The position numbers were made by a program, and so were the translations under genes. From NCBI GenBank assembly GCA_030407085.1, contig CM059587.1, positions 23,905,001-23,969,000 of the forward strand: a stretch of 64,000 nt of DNA. The letters run 5' to 3'. Origin of the DNA: Trichopria drosophilae (taxonomy: Eukaryota; Arthropoda; Insecta; Hymenoptera; Diapriidae). Below, piece after piece: positions 34,288-46,880 of this stretch; the stretch's first letter is position 1; every line of letters begins with the position of its first letter. The notes under the pieces were generated by a model that saw only the letters and a list, made by a program, of their open reading frames with translations, was not told where the DNA came from and ran no database searches.

Positions 34288-35260
34288 CTCTTCTAACACG
34301 TTTTTCTATTATTAAACGTTTATTTCAGTCGCTATCCTTATCATTTTTCCAACTAATTCACTCCTGAAGGAAAAATCCATATGCGCTATTCAGAAGACTT
34401 GCGACATTATGAAAAATTATCATGATCATATAAGCGATTTTTTACAATTTCCTCTATTATTTGATGATTTTCGAAAAAATTAAGAACTTCCAGAAATGCG
34501 ACAGTGCTGAACCTTGCGATTACCTGTAGCATTGTCGGAAAGTATGAAAAAAATCATAAAAAGGTCCATTAGTTTCTTGCTAATGATAATTCATTGTGAT
34601 TGTATCTTCACAACACTTCTGAATTTTGGAGACCATTTTCCATAGGAAATACGGTCGGAAACAATTATTCAAAAACAACTTGCGTATTAAAACCTGAATG
34701 TAAAACCCATTTATCAGTCGGGCGTTTTCAACCATTTTTGATGTTGGATAAAGATCGTCAATTTGTGTAAAAAATTTTGAAGAATAATGGCAGTGAATAT
34801 ATTGTGAAAAGAACCCTGGTAGAAATGAAAACATTTTTTGTAAAACATACCTATTTATTTACCATGTTAAAGGTATAGGAAAATGGCCAGCAAAAAAAAA
34901 AAATGATCAAATTTCTACCAGGGAAAGTCAGTCCTATTTATAATTTATTTTTGATAAATTGTTGCTGTCCAATGAAGCGCTAGTTTTAGAAATTAACTTT
35001 TTGCGACTTTTATTGCGATGTACCGAACACACTCTATTAATACAAGTTTGCTGAATAAAGTGATTTGGTATTGCAGGCATTCTATGTAGAACGATTTTAA
35101 TTTACAAATCTCTTGACAAATTTATGAAGAATTATTTTTTAAAAAACAATGCATCTACCTCTAACAGTCGAAATATAAAAAAATCGACAGAATTTTGCCA
35201 TTTACAATGTCGGAAATCTCCCATGCAGTTCATCCTCTTGAAGAAGTCCTCAAGAACACA
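34288..35260. other. AT-rich non-coding DNA
   Basis: Only short chance frames are present; no gene or repeat is supported. The word GTCCTCAAG near its end belongs to the vocabulary of the next element. Confidence 0.5.
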
Positions 35261-36687
35261 TCAGGATATCTAAATGCCAGCTTTTATTGTATAGTTAATG
35301 TCCTCAAAATGTACTACGTCCTAAGGATGACCTGAGGATATTAACCCATTAACGTCCAAAGTACACTTTTTCTTGCTTCTATTTCAATCAAGTATTTCGT
35401 ATCAAAATCAAAGTTAATAAAAATTGAGAGGCACATATCCTACTGTTTTCGAGGTTGGCCTTCAAGATTCCGAGGTTAAAATTGAGTTTCTCCCATTAGG
35501 AATTCCAATATGACGCCGAATTTGAAAAAAATGTCAAAAAAATTGAGAAATATATATTGTTACCAATTTTTTTGAGCCATTAGAATAATGGGATTCTATT
35601 CAAAATCTGAACAAAAGGCGAATAAAATACTTTTAGTCGAAAAAATGTTACTTTTATACCCTACATCATTCTAACGAACTCAAAATGGCCGCAAAAATTA
35701 AAATTTCTTTGAAATTCTTTGGATGCTCTAACTAAAAAAATACGATCTTTTTTTAAAAAATGGTAAGAATGAAAAGTTCTTAGAGTTCATCGAGAAATAT
35801 CACGAAATTATTTAGATTTTTTTATGAAAATTGCTTCAAAATTGTAATTTATTTTCGAAAAATTCTGTCAAAAATTTAGTGCATTCTCTCATGAATTTTA
35901 GTTCTCCTTTGCATTTTTTTCCAAAAGTGGATAGTTTTTGAGAAAATGAATTTCAAATATTATAGCTTAGGATTTTTTGTCTCGAAAACTGTCAACATTT
36001 GGAAACAATTCCAAAGCATAACAAATTCTTCGCATTCGCTAGTGAATACAGTTAATTTTTTTTATCATTTTTCGTAAATAAATTACAATTTGGAAAACAA
36101 ATTTAAAAAAGTCCCCAAGTGTGATAAAAAAAATCCAAAATAAATTCCAGAGTATTTCTCGATAAATTCTAAGAACTTTTCATTCTTAGCATTTTTTTTA
36201 AATATCGTAGTTTTTTAGTTAGAGCGTCCAGAAAATTTCAAAGAAATGTTGATTGTTGCGATCCATTTGAGGTCGTTAGAATGATGTAGGGTATAAAAGT
36301 AAAATTTTGTCTTAAAATTGAAGTATTTTATTCTCCTTTGTTCAGAGTTTCAATAGAATTCTAATATTCTAAGGGCTCGAAAAAAAATTGTTTTGACACT
36401 TTTTTCGAATTCCGCGCCATATTTCCTGCTGGCTGAAACTCAATTTTGACGAGTGAATCTTGAAGAGTGACCTCGAAACCAATAGCATCAGTACCTTTCA
36501 ATTTTTGTTAACTTCGACTTTGATACGAAATACTCGATTGAAATTGAAGCAAGAAGAAAAGTGACCTATGGGGGTTAATGGGTTAAATGTTGCTTTTGAC
36601 AACCAGTTAACATCTCCAAGACGTCCCGCCTGAGAATATCTTAAGGATATTAACAGGCCAATAAAAACAAGTATTTGGATGTCCTGA
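35261..36687. repeat. Outer palindrome interrupted by a TTAA insertion
   Basis: The left arm, 35261-35340 (TCAGGATATCTAAATGCC, TTTTATTG, AGTTAATGTCCT, CCTGAGGATAT), matches the reverse complement of 36587-36687 (TCAGGACATCCAAATAC, TTTTTATTGG, TGTTAATATCCTT, TCTCAGGC) imperfectly. The CCTNAGGAT-type word recurs through both arms. A separate TTAA-flanked palindrome (35345-36582) sits at its centre, so insertion into an older inverted-repeat element is inferred. Confidence 0.6.
35345..36582. mobile_element. 1.24-kb piggyBac-like palindromic element
   Basis: It is flanked by TTAA at 35341-35344 and 36583-36586. The termini are CCCATTAACG and its inverted match (GTTAATGGG), as in piggyBac-family insertions. 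The two halves are imperfect reverse complements along nearly their whole length, about 600 bp per arm. Paired phrases include TTCTTGCTTC, GAGTATTTCGTATCAAA, AAAATTGAGTTTC, ACCCTACATCATTCTAACGA and AAAGTTCTTAGA. It meets itself near 35.96 kb. There is no transposase. It is therefore a non-autonomous snapback element and, if transcribed, a long hairpin RNA source. Confidence 0.85.
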
Positions 36688-36891
36688 CTAGCTCCTGAGG
36701 AGATCGGTAGTATAGATTGTATAGGATAAATTGATCTGACAGCTCTATGCGGAAAATGATGTTCTGCAGAACGTTTCCTAAAAGCAGGTATTCTATCCCT
36801 CTGAACTACTTACAAAAAAGCATTAAACAGAGTACTATTTTTATATCTGACGAAAATTAGAAAAAGAAATAGAAGAAATTGAAAAAGTATC

Positions 36892-37305
36892 ATGTCTTTT
36901 TTTATCATCCCGAGGCAGCATTCGCTGCTGTCGGTGATAGAGTCGACGATTAATGCTTCGGCACTTCGTCGCGAAGATTTGACTCGGTGGAGTTATTCTT
37001 TTCTTTCCTCGGTTGTGCCCCTTTACGCCCAATGCACGGACACTTTCCGCTCTCGTGATTTTTTCATTTTCTCACAAAGCGCCTATCATCGGAGCGATTT
37101 GCAAGGAGCCGAAGACGACGCGCGTTTCGTCCTTCATCACGTCAGCTTCTTCATTTTTTGCCTGCTTCGAGTTACTCATCCGCCGACATTTCCCTTGTAT
37201 GAACCGACATTCTCCGAGACAAATGTGCAATCTGTGATTCGCATAAGACTGAAGCACGTAGAAGAGGTCGAGAAAAATGAGTTTCGCTCATGTGGATTAA
37301 AGTAA
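36892..37305 (+). other. Unrecognised 137-codon open frame in a GC-rich patch
   Basis: The frame starts with ATG and stays open for 137 codons, but overlapping frames on both strands are open as well, because the patch is locally GC-richer. I see no domain, signal peptide, transmembrane segment or flanking splice pair that would support it. It may be an exon remnant or chance. Confidence 0.15.
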
Positions 37306-39579
37306 TTTATATGAAATCTTTCAAAATATGCGTTTTCACAATATTTTCTTATATTTTGTTGTGCTTTAACATCATATTTTCGTTTAAATACATTTATTGA
37401 AAGTTTTCTAAAGATATTGCTTAAAGTTTAATCTCATACTGTACGTTCACTGGAAGTTTGTTACAGAAATATGCACTTAACAAATTTTAGTTATAAGTTT
37501 ACTTGGAAAAGTTAATATACTGTCTTATATGCGCGGAATATACTCTGAAACTGAACAAATTATCCATATTTTAAAGAGCTAATTCCAATATTTCTTCAAA
37601 ATTTCTTTTGTTGGTACTGCAATTTCCCTAAATAATGTAACTTTCCAGAAAAAAAAAATATATATATACTGACTGGTTTTACTGGGATGTATTTGAAATA
37701 TGTATATATATATATGGGTCATTCCAGCTAACTTTTAAAAAACGTTGCGCATGGGGGTCGGCTGATTTTTCCGCCGATTTTGTATTAAACGATTATTAAG
37801 AAAATCACGCTTTTTGGTCAAATGACACTGTCCTCTTGGACTCAACATCGCCTGCTGGAGCCAGTTCAGGTTACACCAGTGTCGAAATATCGCCGAATTC
37901 TGCTAAAATAATCCAGTCTAGTTTCTATTTAATATAAAAGTTAGAATAGCACATCCTGATTAGATAAAGATCATGCCAGGATAACACGGTAATTTATTAC
38001 CAGGATAATGTGTTCATTAAATATTAATTATTCCCAAACCCTATTGTCTAAACGTCATGAGATCAAATTCTGCAGAATTTCAACTTTCGGAAATTGTTCA
38101 CCATTTTTCTTATTTTCTTTATTTTGTAAAGAATTTAAGGACACTTTCGTGACAATCTCAAAGCTAATTATAACCTTTTTATTTAAACATTATTTTCTAA
38201 ATTTGGAATAGAATAATAGGAATTTGTATTAACCAAAAACAAAAGTAAGTTATGTATGATTTCAAAAAGCAAATTTTTTTTATTTACTCCAAACGAGTAA
38301 CATTTGATTCCGTAGGAACTTTAACAATTGTCACGTGAATCATAATCATTCGCGTTCCCAATCTTATATTTTTTAAATTGTAAGAGAAATATATACATAT
38401 ATATTTAAAGATTACTTTCACGTAGAATCAAAGCTGTTCTGACACGTATAAAATATTTCATTGCATTCAAAGATCCATTTTTTATTGGAATAAATTTCGC
38501 CACCGCTAATAATTCAATATACACATTCTGTAAATATTCGTAAAATGTAAAATACGGAATGCATAAATATATTGGGGTTGCGTTGGAATTATGTTCGGTA
38601 TATGTTTGCCGAAACTGTGGCGAATTACTTTGATGCATGCATGATATAATAAAAGATGTTGCCGGAAATTTATTTAATATGCAATATGGAAATTTGAATT
38701 TGAAATGCTGCTTCGGTCTTTAGTAGCACTCGGCTTTACAAGGAGTTGTAGGTATAAAACGTCGATGAATATTTCATAGAGCCGTTGTCCTGTAATCGAT
38801 CGCGGGCTGCGAAATAGGAAATAAAAAGTGTTTATATATCCCGTAAGCGCTGGATGGTAGTTTGTTGGAAAGTAAGAGTACAGCTATTTCAAGAAACGAA
38901 TTTCGGATTGTTTCGTTTTGTTAGATGTAAACTTCACCAGGTTGCAGTGACTTAAATATTTTGTAATTTAAATGTGTTATTATATTCTTTTCCTAACCAG
39001 AATTTTGTTGTAATATTTGAATTTACCACTTCACAATAATTCTTAGACATAAGAAGATTTTTAAAAAAGATCAATATATTTTGATTTTGGGTACAATAGG
39101 ACACTTCATGTTTATTTTCGTCCGAGATAAGCCTGATACTATGTTTTAGAATTTTCATACTTTTTCGAAAAAAAATTTGCAAATAAACTTCATATAGTCA
39201 TTCAATGTGACAATAATTAATTACACAGGCATAAAAAATGAAAAAAAGTGTTTTGGCCGAGACACTGCCAGTACTTTTTTATGATTACACGCTAAATCCG
39301 AATTCGAAAACAATATTATCAAATTCACTCAAATACTGAGTGAAACTAACAAAATTACTCAAAACCACATTTAACGACGAAAAAGATAAACTTCTTGCCA
39401 AAACGCTTCAATAGTGTATACATTGAATTCAAAGCAAAAAATTGACATGATTGATTAGTCCCATATATAATTCCGAATCTGTCAGTTTTTCGCTGGTAGT
39501 GCTCTTTTCTAAATTCAAGAAATCGACGTAGGATATCTTCTTTATCTTTCTGGACACTTTTGTCCGTGCATTTATTCTT
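37306..39579. other. Non-coding DNA with TA microsatellites
   Basis: No gene is supported. Short TA runs lie near 37660, 37704 and 38394. A GGGTCATTCC string preceded by TATATATA at about 37717 resembles one end of a short mariner-type MITE, but no partner end was found. Confidence 0.4.
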
Positions 39580-39916
39580 CCGTATAAAGGCGGTTAACGC
39601 ACTGGACTACGAAGTCGTAGGTCGTGAGTTCGATCCCCGTCTGGTAAACAAATTTTCGATTTCGTTGCCAAGCAGCAGCTCGCTGTTGGTAAGACGAGCC
39701 ACGTTGTTTGTGTTTACGTTTCGAAAGTATTGTTTATCTGGCGGAAATCGACTCAAGACCGCTGCTGTACTTGGTGTAGGTTTCTGCAGTCCTACATTTC
39801 ATACACAAATGTGAAGTATGGCGCCATCTTTCTAAGTCGATCTGCAGCTCTCGCAAAATCTTACGACTCATAATTCGCAAAAACAATTAAGTAAAAAGGG
39901 CGATTCCGCCCGTTAA

Positions 39917-39952
<36 letters not shown>

Positions 39953-39953
39953 A
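39580..39953 (+). mobile_element. tRNA-derived SINE with (AAAT)n tail
   Basis: The head (39581-39644) resembles tRNA-Arg: GGCGGTTAACGCACTGGACT in the A-box/D-arm region, an ACG triplet flanked as an anticodon (GACTACGAAGTC), and a B box GAGTTCGATCC at 39626-39636. A roughly 250-bp unrelated body follows. Near the end is the hairpin GGGCGATTCCGCCC (39898-39911), then (AAAT)n to 39953. A pol III head, body, 3-prime hairpin and simple-repeat tail are the normal SINE layout. The tail hairpin is presumably recognised by a partner LINE, which is not present here. Target duplications were not resolved. Confidence 0.82.
39918..39953 (+). repeat. (AAAT)n microsatellite, SINE tail
   Basis: About nine AAAT repeats directly follow the SINE hairpin. 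They are the retrotransposon tail, not an independent microsatellite. Confidence 0.9.
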
Positions 39954-42639
39954 GCTGCAATCATATTTTTATCCTACTATCATTCAAATGCGACAGAGTA
40001 AGATATCACAGAAAGGAAGTTTAATATTCAATAAGTCGTTTGCAATATTGAATAGTACATTTTTAATTTTTATATGACGTTAGATTCACATTCAGAAACC
40101 TCATATTTCCGAGTAAAATATTCATATCGATTACAGAAGTTTGCAAAACAGCAGTCAGAATTGGCCCATCACGTCAGGATTTTGAGATATTTGAGGTTAT
40201 GTACACGCAAAATTCACTTTTATCTACTTTTAAAGTTGTTACCATGTATTTTGATACACTGAACCTAAATCCGAAATAAAATGCAAATACTGAGAAATCG
40301 TGTGGTCCCATCCAGAGCAAATCACATATTTCTTTGTCTAGCCTTTTTCGATATAAAATCACCGTTATTTTTTAAAAATATTATTTCGAAAATTTAAGGT
40401 GTGAGGCCCACGATTTATTTCAGATTCATATTCAGTGGATGAAAATACATATAGTAAGAGAATCGTCCTGAGAAGTCGTGTACTTGTTTCTTTTACGCCT
40501 TTTACTGTGTAAAACTGATTTTCTACGGTTTTTTTGAGATCATCTTGAAAACGTGCGGGGAACCCCCCATTTTTATTTCAGACTCAAGTTCAGCGGGTTA
40601 AAAGATATAGGAGTTGCCAGCTACTAATTGGCTACTTACTATTGGCGAACTTACTACAGATGAAACACGACACGGCGATTATTACTTAGATTACAGAATT
40701 TGCCTATAAGTGCAGTACTTTAAGTAGTAACAGTCCAAGTGTATCTTAGAGTAGGAGGAGACTAAGTACTGCAACATAAAATACTGGATTTCTCTACATG
40801 TTTTACTTTGATTATATGAAACTTTTCCACGTGATAAAGTAGTTGAATTTATGGTAAACCTTTCCAAAGTCACCTTCTCAATCAAAACTAGATCTACGTT
40901 TTTATGTCGTATTTTTGTCTTCGATGTCGTAGATTTGGAATTAATTATCTGTATCCCACGGATGCGCACTCTTCTTGTTAGCGATTTTTCTGTTTAAATA
41001 ATTTTTTCATCCGATTCGTATTTATAAAAGACAATATTTTTGTTTTTTATGAGTTTTTTGAAGATGACGATTTAGAGATGCAAATGTTACCGTTATATTT
41101 GTAATTAGACAACGAAAATACGTTGAAAAGTGTCCTTTGAATATTTTGTAGAGGAATTAGGCGTTCGAAAGGTTTTCCGAATGTGTTATTAGGGGTTCTT
41201 ATCATTATTTAATTGAATTTATCAGTTTCACTGTTACCATCTTGAGGGTTTTAAAACCTAATTGTATGGGATAACATTAATATCTATCAGCGAATATCTG
41301 AACTATTTTGTAAGTATTTTGTAAATGTAATCCCATACAAAATTGAAAAAAATTGATGAAATTTGAGAACAATCGTTTCAATCAAATTATATCAAAGTCC
41401 ATCGGAGTAAAACAGGTTCGAGCAAGACACGTCGGACACCAGGGAAACTCCAATTATTCGGCGAAAGTATAATTAATAATGATTTAACGATTAATAGAAG
41501 GCACGTGACAGGCTGTCGTGCCATTCGTGGTAACGAGCGATTAATCAAGTTTTTCAGATACGTACACCGTGTACACCCCTCGTATGTTGGTGACGCGGAC
41601 AACGTATAGGTCACGCGTTAACCGCTGGACTGCTGCGGCCAGTAATGCAATCTCGTCATCGCTGCTCGTGTTTGTCTCAGGTAATAACGATTATTTTCTG
41701 TCATCCGCCCTAGCTTTATAGGAGCGATCGGCGATGAGGCCGTACTATAACGTGTTTTCAATATAATATCTGTGTAAATTTTGTCAGCGTTTTCCTCAAC
41801 GATCGAAAACTTCGAATAATTCTATGGGAATAAACGGAGGGTGTGGGTTAATAATCATATTAAAAAGGCTAAAGATTACTGATTTAACTCTTTAACGACC
41901 AAACGTTCCCAATCTGCACACTGATTTTAGCACTATTTCATATATACCAACATTTGTTTCCAATCGACACATCCATCCAACTATTTTGGAGGTTGCTCTT
42001 CCCAATGGCGTTAGTCAAATTTTCGAAAAATTATGTATAACACATTTTTTTTAAATACTGTACATCAAACCGATTTTTGCTGTCCAATATTCGTTAGAAT
42101 GCAATTTTCACTATGATACCGGTTTCTGACTACCTTTTATCTTATCAGAAATGGGTTCCCGATTTTTTCCCTTTTTTTTTCTAATTATTGTAACAACGGG
42201 CGAAATCACTTACTGGTGCCAATTGATAAATGAGTACACCCCATTGGTCTAGCGAACTTATTTCACTATTTTGTACACCATTAAAATACTACAAAGAGTT
42301 TATGAACAAGTACATCACTGATGAAGTACGGCTTGGCGCTAACGAAGGTATGATTATACTTCTTATTTTGTTTGACATCACTAAAGTCACCTGTTTAAAT
42401 GCTATATAAATGAGAACCGAATTGGATAACGGCCATCATCGAATTTCATTGTATACTCGATAATCAACCTCTTGCCACGTGACCCTAGTTATCCGAAACG
42501 TCCAGGAGTGAATACCATCATGCTCGTAGTTATAGGCTTTTGGTCGACATTCGATAGCAACATATTTTTAATTTTCGTGGATAAGCAAAGCCTGAGCTCT
42601 ACATTTTGTATAATTATCCAGGTAGAAATGGGCGGAGTA
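39954..42639. other. Non-coding DNA, with a regulatory-looking patch at 41.38-41.70 kb
   Basis: No gene is supported. A phrase of the form TTTCAGAtTCAtaTTCAGtGG at about 40419-40438 recurs as TTTCAGACTCAAGTTCAGCGG at about 40577-40597, suggesting an old tandem repeat. 41380-41700 is GC-richer and has TAAT clusters, a CACGTG E-box in the hairpin GGCACGTGACAG/TGTCGTGCC, and a CAG|GTAATA donor-like site near 41680. Confidence 0.35.
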
Positions 42640-43460
42640 ATATCTCTGCAAGATATTGAGCCCGTGCTGGCGGCCAGTACGGATGAACGGAAATGAGCCA
42701 GTACTGACAATAAACCGATGAAGAATTAATGAGATACTAGTATCCACGACAATAAATAAGTACTGTCAACAATACCGTTGGGTTACTGACACAGTAGTGG
42801 TAGCCAGTACTGTATTCGTTAATAAATGGTTACTAATTAACGGAACATATTAGTATCGACATAATAATGTCTGCTACAACTGACACGTCTAAGCAGTAAT
42901 CTCCGACCGCCGGAGCACGTCAGCACTAACCCAGTACAGGCAGCTAGTACTATATTCGATGTTAAATCAGGAGTAAATGCCGGAGTAAATCAGTACTAAC
43001 TCAATACTGACTGACGGGTAGTGGCATTGGTAAGAAGCAGCGTCTGACTATCGGAGTACGGTAGCACTGCCGCAATACTGATTGAAAGTACTATTTTCAG
43101 TGTTGAATTATTACCGATTGTCGAAATCTGGTTTCCGGTGTTATATTATTGTATTAAATGATTATTGCCCCTAGTAAAAATATCGGAGGTACGTCGAAAT
43201 TCACCACCAGAAAAATACTGATTTGGTACTAATTGTTATTACTGATATTCAAGAACGAATCAGAACTGACAAAATGCCGCCGCAGCACCGTTTTAGTACT
43301 TACGTCAGCAGCACTAATTTTCGGAGCAAGGACGATAGTAACAGACTATTTTAATACAACGGTTATAATCCAACAGTTATGCATTGTTTTCCTGAGTTGC
43401 GTTACTACTACTCAAGCACTAAATTCAGTATTTCTGTACCATCAGGTCTGTAGTGACAGT
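42640..43460. repeat. Degenerate block rich in CAGTACTG
   Basis: Words of the form CCAGTACTG, AGTACTA, CAATACTGA and AGCACTAA occur roughly every 30-60 bp over 800 bp in both orientations. A further cluster lies at 43860-43990 (AGTTAGTACTATGAC, CCCAGTAAGGGTGCAGTATTGG, GGTTAGTACTGAAAC). The word is its own reverse complement (CAGTACTG). No coding function; the frames here are unrecognised. It is probably a decayed element of the palindromic-word type. Confidence 0.5.
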
Positions 43461-45479
43461 CCGCTATAGCATTTATAGATTTATTTTTGTAATAATTATC
43501 TTTCAAAATGTTCAAAAAATGTGTTGTGCGTTATAAAATTGGTGCATTTAATGTAAATATACGTATAACCAACAAAAAAACAAAAGTGTCAAAATTAATT
43601 AAAAATAATTGTAATTGAATAAGATTTACATATTTTTTAATGAAAAAATGTCCATATAAAACATCTTTGAGATTACTATTTTGTAATTAAATATTAACGT
43701 TTACTTAGAATTGCTTCATTTTCTTTTAAATAATATATCTTGTTTGAAATGGTTCCACATTTATGAATAAGTCTTCTACGTGTATTTGTAGGTATATAAT
43801 TCGTAATATTCTGCGATTTTTTTGATTTGTCGATGGCCTATAAGGCAACAGCAATTAGATCAAGACTAGAAGGCAGTTCTGATTTCGTACTCCACGACGG
43901 CAGTTAGTACTATGACAGAGTTACATACTATAACCGGCCCAGTAAGGGTGCAGTATTGGCGGTTAGTACTGAAACCCCGGCGAACAGCAACAGGTCCGTA
44001 TCATGTCGGTAGGCTTTTCTTACAAATGTATACTATTTTTCACATGAATATTGTAACTGTGCTTAGATTTTTCAAATCTAATATTTAGTATTACTTTTGT
44101 AAAAGAACGATTTGCTTGCAGCTACATCCGCATAAGATGGTTATGGTTACTTAATTTACAAGATAGTAATGCAGAGGACTTCTGGTTTTTTGAATCTAGA
44201 AATATTTTCGAACACTGTTTTCGAGGCCTTTATTATAAGCACTTTTGAATGAAGTTTAAAAATGCAAAGTATTAATCGTAAATTATAGCAAAATTTATCG
44301 CAGCTGAAAACATTTGCAAAATAAAAAAATTCTCGATTATGGCCAGTTTCCTCAGGTTCAAAGTAAATTCAGTTCGCTTTGGATTTAAACAATCATGACT
44401 AAGTTGACATATCTTTTTATAATTTACAAAAATTAGTTTGCTTTTTTAAAATTAATTTAAAATGGGATAAGCCGTTCATTAAAAAAAATCACCTTAATAT
44501 TATTTACAAGAGCCATAAATTGAAGCAGGGAATCGCATAATCCGTGATTTTGTGTTATCAGAACTAATAGATCGAATAATTCGCATCAAAATTTTTGAGT
44601 ACAAAATGGAGTTAAGTGTTTAGGAACACTTTAACCATTTGCTAGTGTGTCTACTCTGAATAAAAAGGAAGTTCCCAACTGAAAAAAGCCCACGTGATCA
44701 TGACCGTAACTCCAAGGTCGTTCTGGCCGGGTTGAAATGAAGTAGTCTCAGTCTTGACCACGTCGTCATAACCAGGTGGTCAAAAATATCACATAATTTT
44801 TTAATTCATTTTTTACAAATTTTGTATATATGACTTAATTATGAAAATAAAGAATGAGATGTTTTTGACTACATGGTTATGATCACGAGATCTAGATGGA
44901 CATTGCACTTACGTTCGACCTAATCAGAACAGCTAAAACGTAATGGCCATATGGTCGAATCTGGAGGATATGTACTACATTACCGCAAGATCTTTAGGTT
45001 ACAGTAAAATGCGCTTATCAGAAAGATTGAAAAAAGCGTTGGCGCATATGTATGCATCTGAAGGGGATAAAAATAGAGAACATTGATATTAAAAATAATG
45101 GGCCCTCATTTGTATATTGCGACTAGATATTAAAAATAAATACATATCTTTTATTAGAAATAAAAAATCGCCTTGTTTTTTGAACAGCCGTATAGTCGAA
45201 ATGTTCAGTTTTGCTTCGGATAACTAAACTCATTTTGTACTTACGCAATTTTTTACGACATCCGAAGTGTTCAAATTTTGAATATTATCGATCTATAGAT
45301 ATTGAAGTTATCACTCTGAAGTTATCTATCTGAAGAATGATTTCGATTAAGAAAGACGCGATTAAAAATATTTGTAAAACGCAAATCAAAGTGAATTAAG
45401 TTCGTTTTCACTGAAACGATTTTCGGCTTCTCGAGGAACTTCGCGTTTTTACAACTATATTTATATGACAGGGGTGCGA
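43461..45479. other. AT-rich DNA; AGTACTG remnant and GATCATGACC words
   Basis: No gene is supported. 43860-43990 continues the AGTACTG vocabulary. 44690-44960 contains TGATCATGACC, GTCATAACCAGGTGGTCA and GGTTATGATCACGAGATC, again related words in both orientations, probably another decayed short element. Confidence 0.4.
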
Positions 45480-45904
45480 AGTGTTATGTCAAGTACTTTA
45501 CGGCCGCGTGACTAGGATCGGCTGCTTATAAGCCGCTTGAGCTTTGCGCTTTTGCACCAGCCCCCGGCCCCCGTCCACCGAAATCCCACCGTCTTTTCTC
45601 TTCGACGCTCCGTTCTCAGGAAAAGTTTTGCGAGTAAACTTTTTCGCCTGACTAACGTCGGTGAGACGCGTCGTCCTCTCGGTATAAAATATGGATTATT
45701 CAAAGTATTTGCATTCGAAAAATAAGCCGACAACTTCAAAAAACGATTCGAGCGAGTTACCAGCCGTCACCTTGGAAGTTCCTGCGAGTTCGATATCGGG
45801 GAAGCTGACTCAATAGGCTCGCCGCAGGCTGTCGATCCTTCCGAGTTTTAATATTATCATAGCTGTGAACGAGAACAAGGCCGAAAGAGAGAAAAAGTAA
45901 GTTC
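45480..45904 (+). promoter_or_regulatory. Candidate promoter and untranslated first exon
   Basis: This is a GC-richer island in AT-rich flanks. TATAAAAT lies at 45683-45690, so a start near 45710-45720 would be expected. The following 180 bp ends at GAGAAAAA|GTAAGTTC (GT at 45897), a good splice donor. An upstream C-rich tract (CCAGCCCCCGGCCCCCG, about 45557-45573) could bind GC-box factors. No start codon in a long frame follows, so the exon would be untranslated with the coding part beyond an intron. This is inference from motifs only. Confidence 0.3.
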
Positions 45905-46599
45905 AAAATTGCAACCTTTATGCTTGTTAAAATTCACAGAAGAAAGTATTCAGAAAGGTTATTTAACTAAATTTATTAACTATATTCTAAACCTATGTCT
46001 AATATAGGATAATATTCAGATTATCACGTGCATTTCGAATAACTACATAAATTAATCTTCAAAAATGGTAACGATTACGTAAATATAGAACAAAATTGCT
46101 TAAACTCTTCGATGTACGGTTTGTGATCATCATAATTATAAAACTTGGTTAAATTTTAATGGGAACTTACTCGAAACTGGAGATCCCACTTTAAATAAGA
46201 TGCGAAGAATGCCCTCTTTGGCTTTCATAGTTTTCAAACAGGAAATTTAATAAATTTAATTTCAATATTAGGGAATTCATACTGAATCTAAATCAAAACA
46301 CGCAACAAGGTTTTGAATAAACTGAGTGCATCTATCGGATTCGAAGTTGGGATTTTGGAAATATTGTAAATGTGAGACAAGTTGGGCTCTAGCACTCGAG
46401 CTATCGCAATGTCCTGCGATGGAATCAGATCACAGCAAGCAAGTCTTTATTGGAGTTGCAGACACTAATAATACAGACGCTATAAGAATCCTTAAATTAA
46501 TAGTTAATTTCTTCATAATGATTCAAATGAAATTTTACTGCTGTTCGTCACGGAATAAAATAACTCCCAGTTAAATTTTGTGATTTTAATAGTATATTG

Positions 46600-46880
46600 T
46601 GTATCTAGGGCGGAAAGGCATGTATTACAGCGCCGGCGATACTGCAGCTCGACCCGTAGACGAGGGATTCAGCATCGCCCGAGCGTGTAATGCATTTCTG
46701 CCCGTGATACACACGATACTTTTTGTCACACCTGTCGACAAAAATTCCACCTTACTGACCGGCGGTAACGAGTGGCGGGCGGTAATGAGAACAGCGGGCG
46801 GTAAAAATTGAAAAACGCCCGTGCGCATGCGCAGTTGCGTCCTCGGCCATAAATGGCAACTTTCCGTTCGCTTAACCTGC
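46600..46880. promoter_or_regulatory. CpG-rich island with NRF1/Ewg and Pho/YY1 motifs
   Basis: TGCGCATGCGCA at 46822-46833 is the full palindromic NRF1 (Drosophila Erect wing) site. GCCAT (46846-46850) and ATGGC (46853-46857) are opposed cores of the Pho/YY1 motif. GGCGGTAA occurs three times (46761, 46778, 46797). CpG frequency is visibly higher than in the surroundings. These motifs together are typical of housekeeping promoters, which are often bidirectional. Unrecognised open frames cover the island, so no gene is assigned. Confidence 0.4.
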
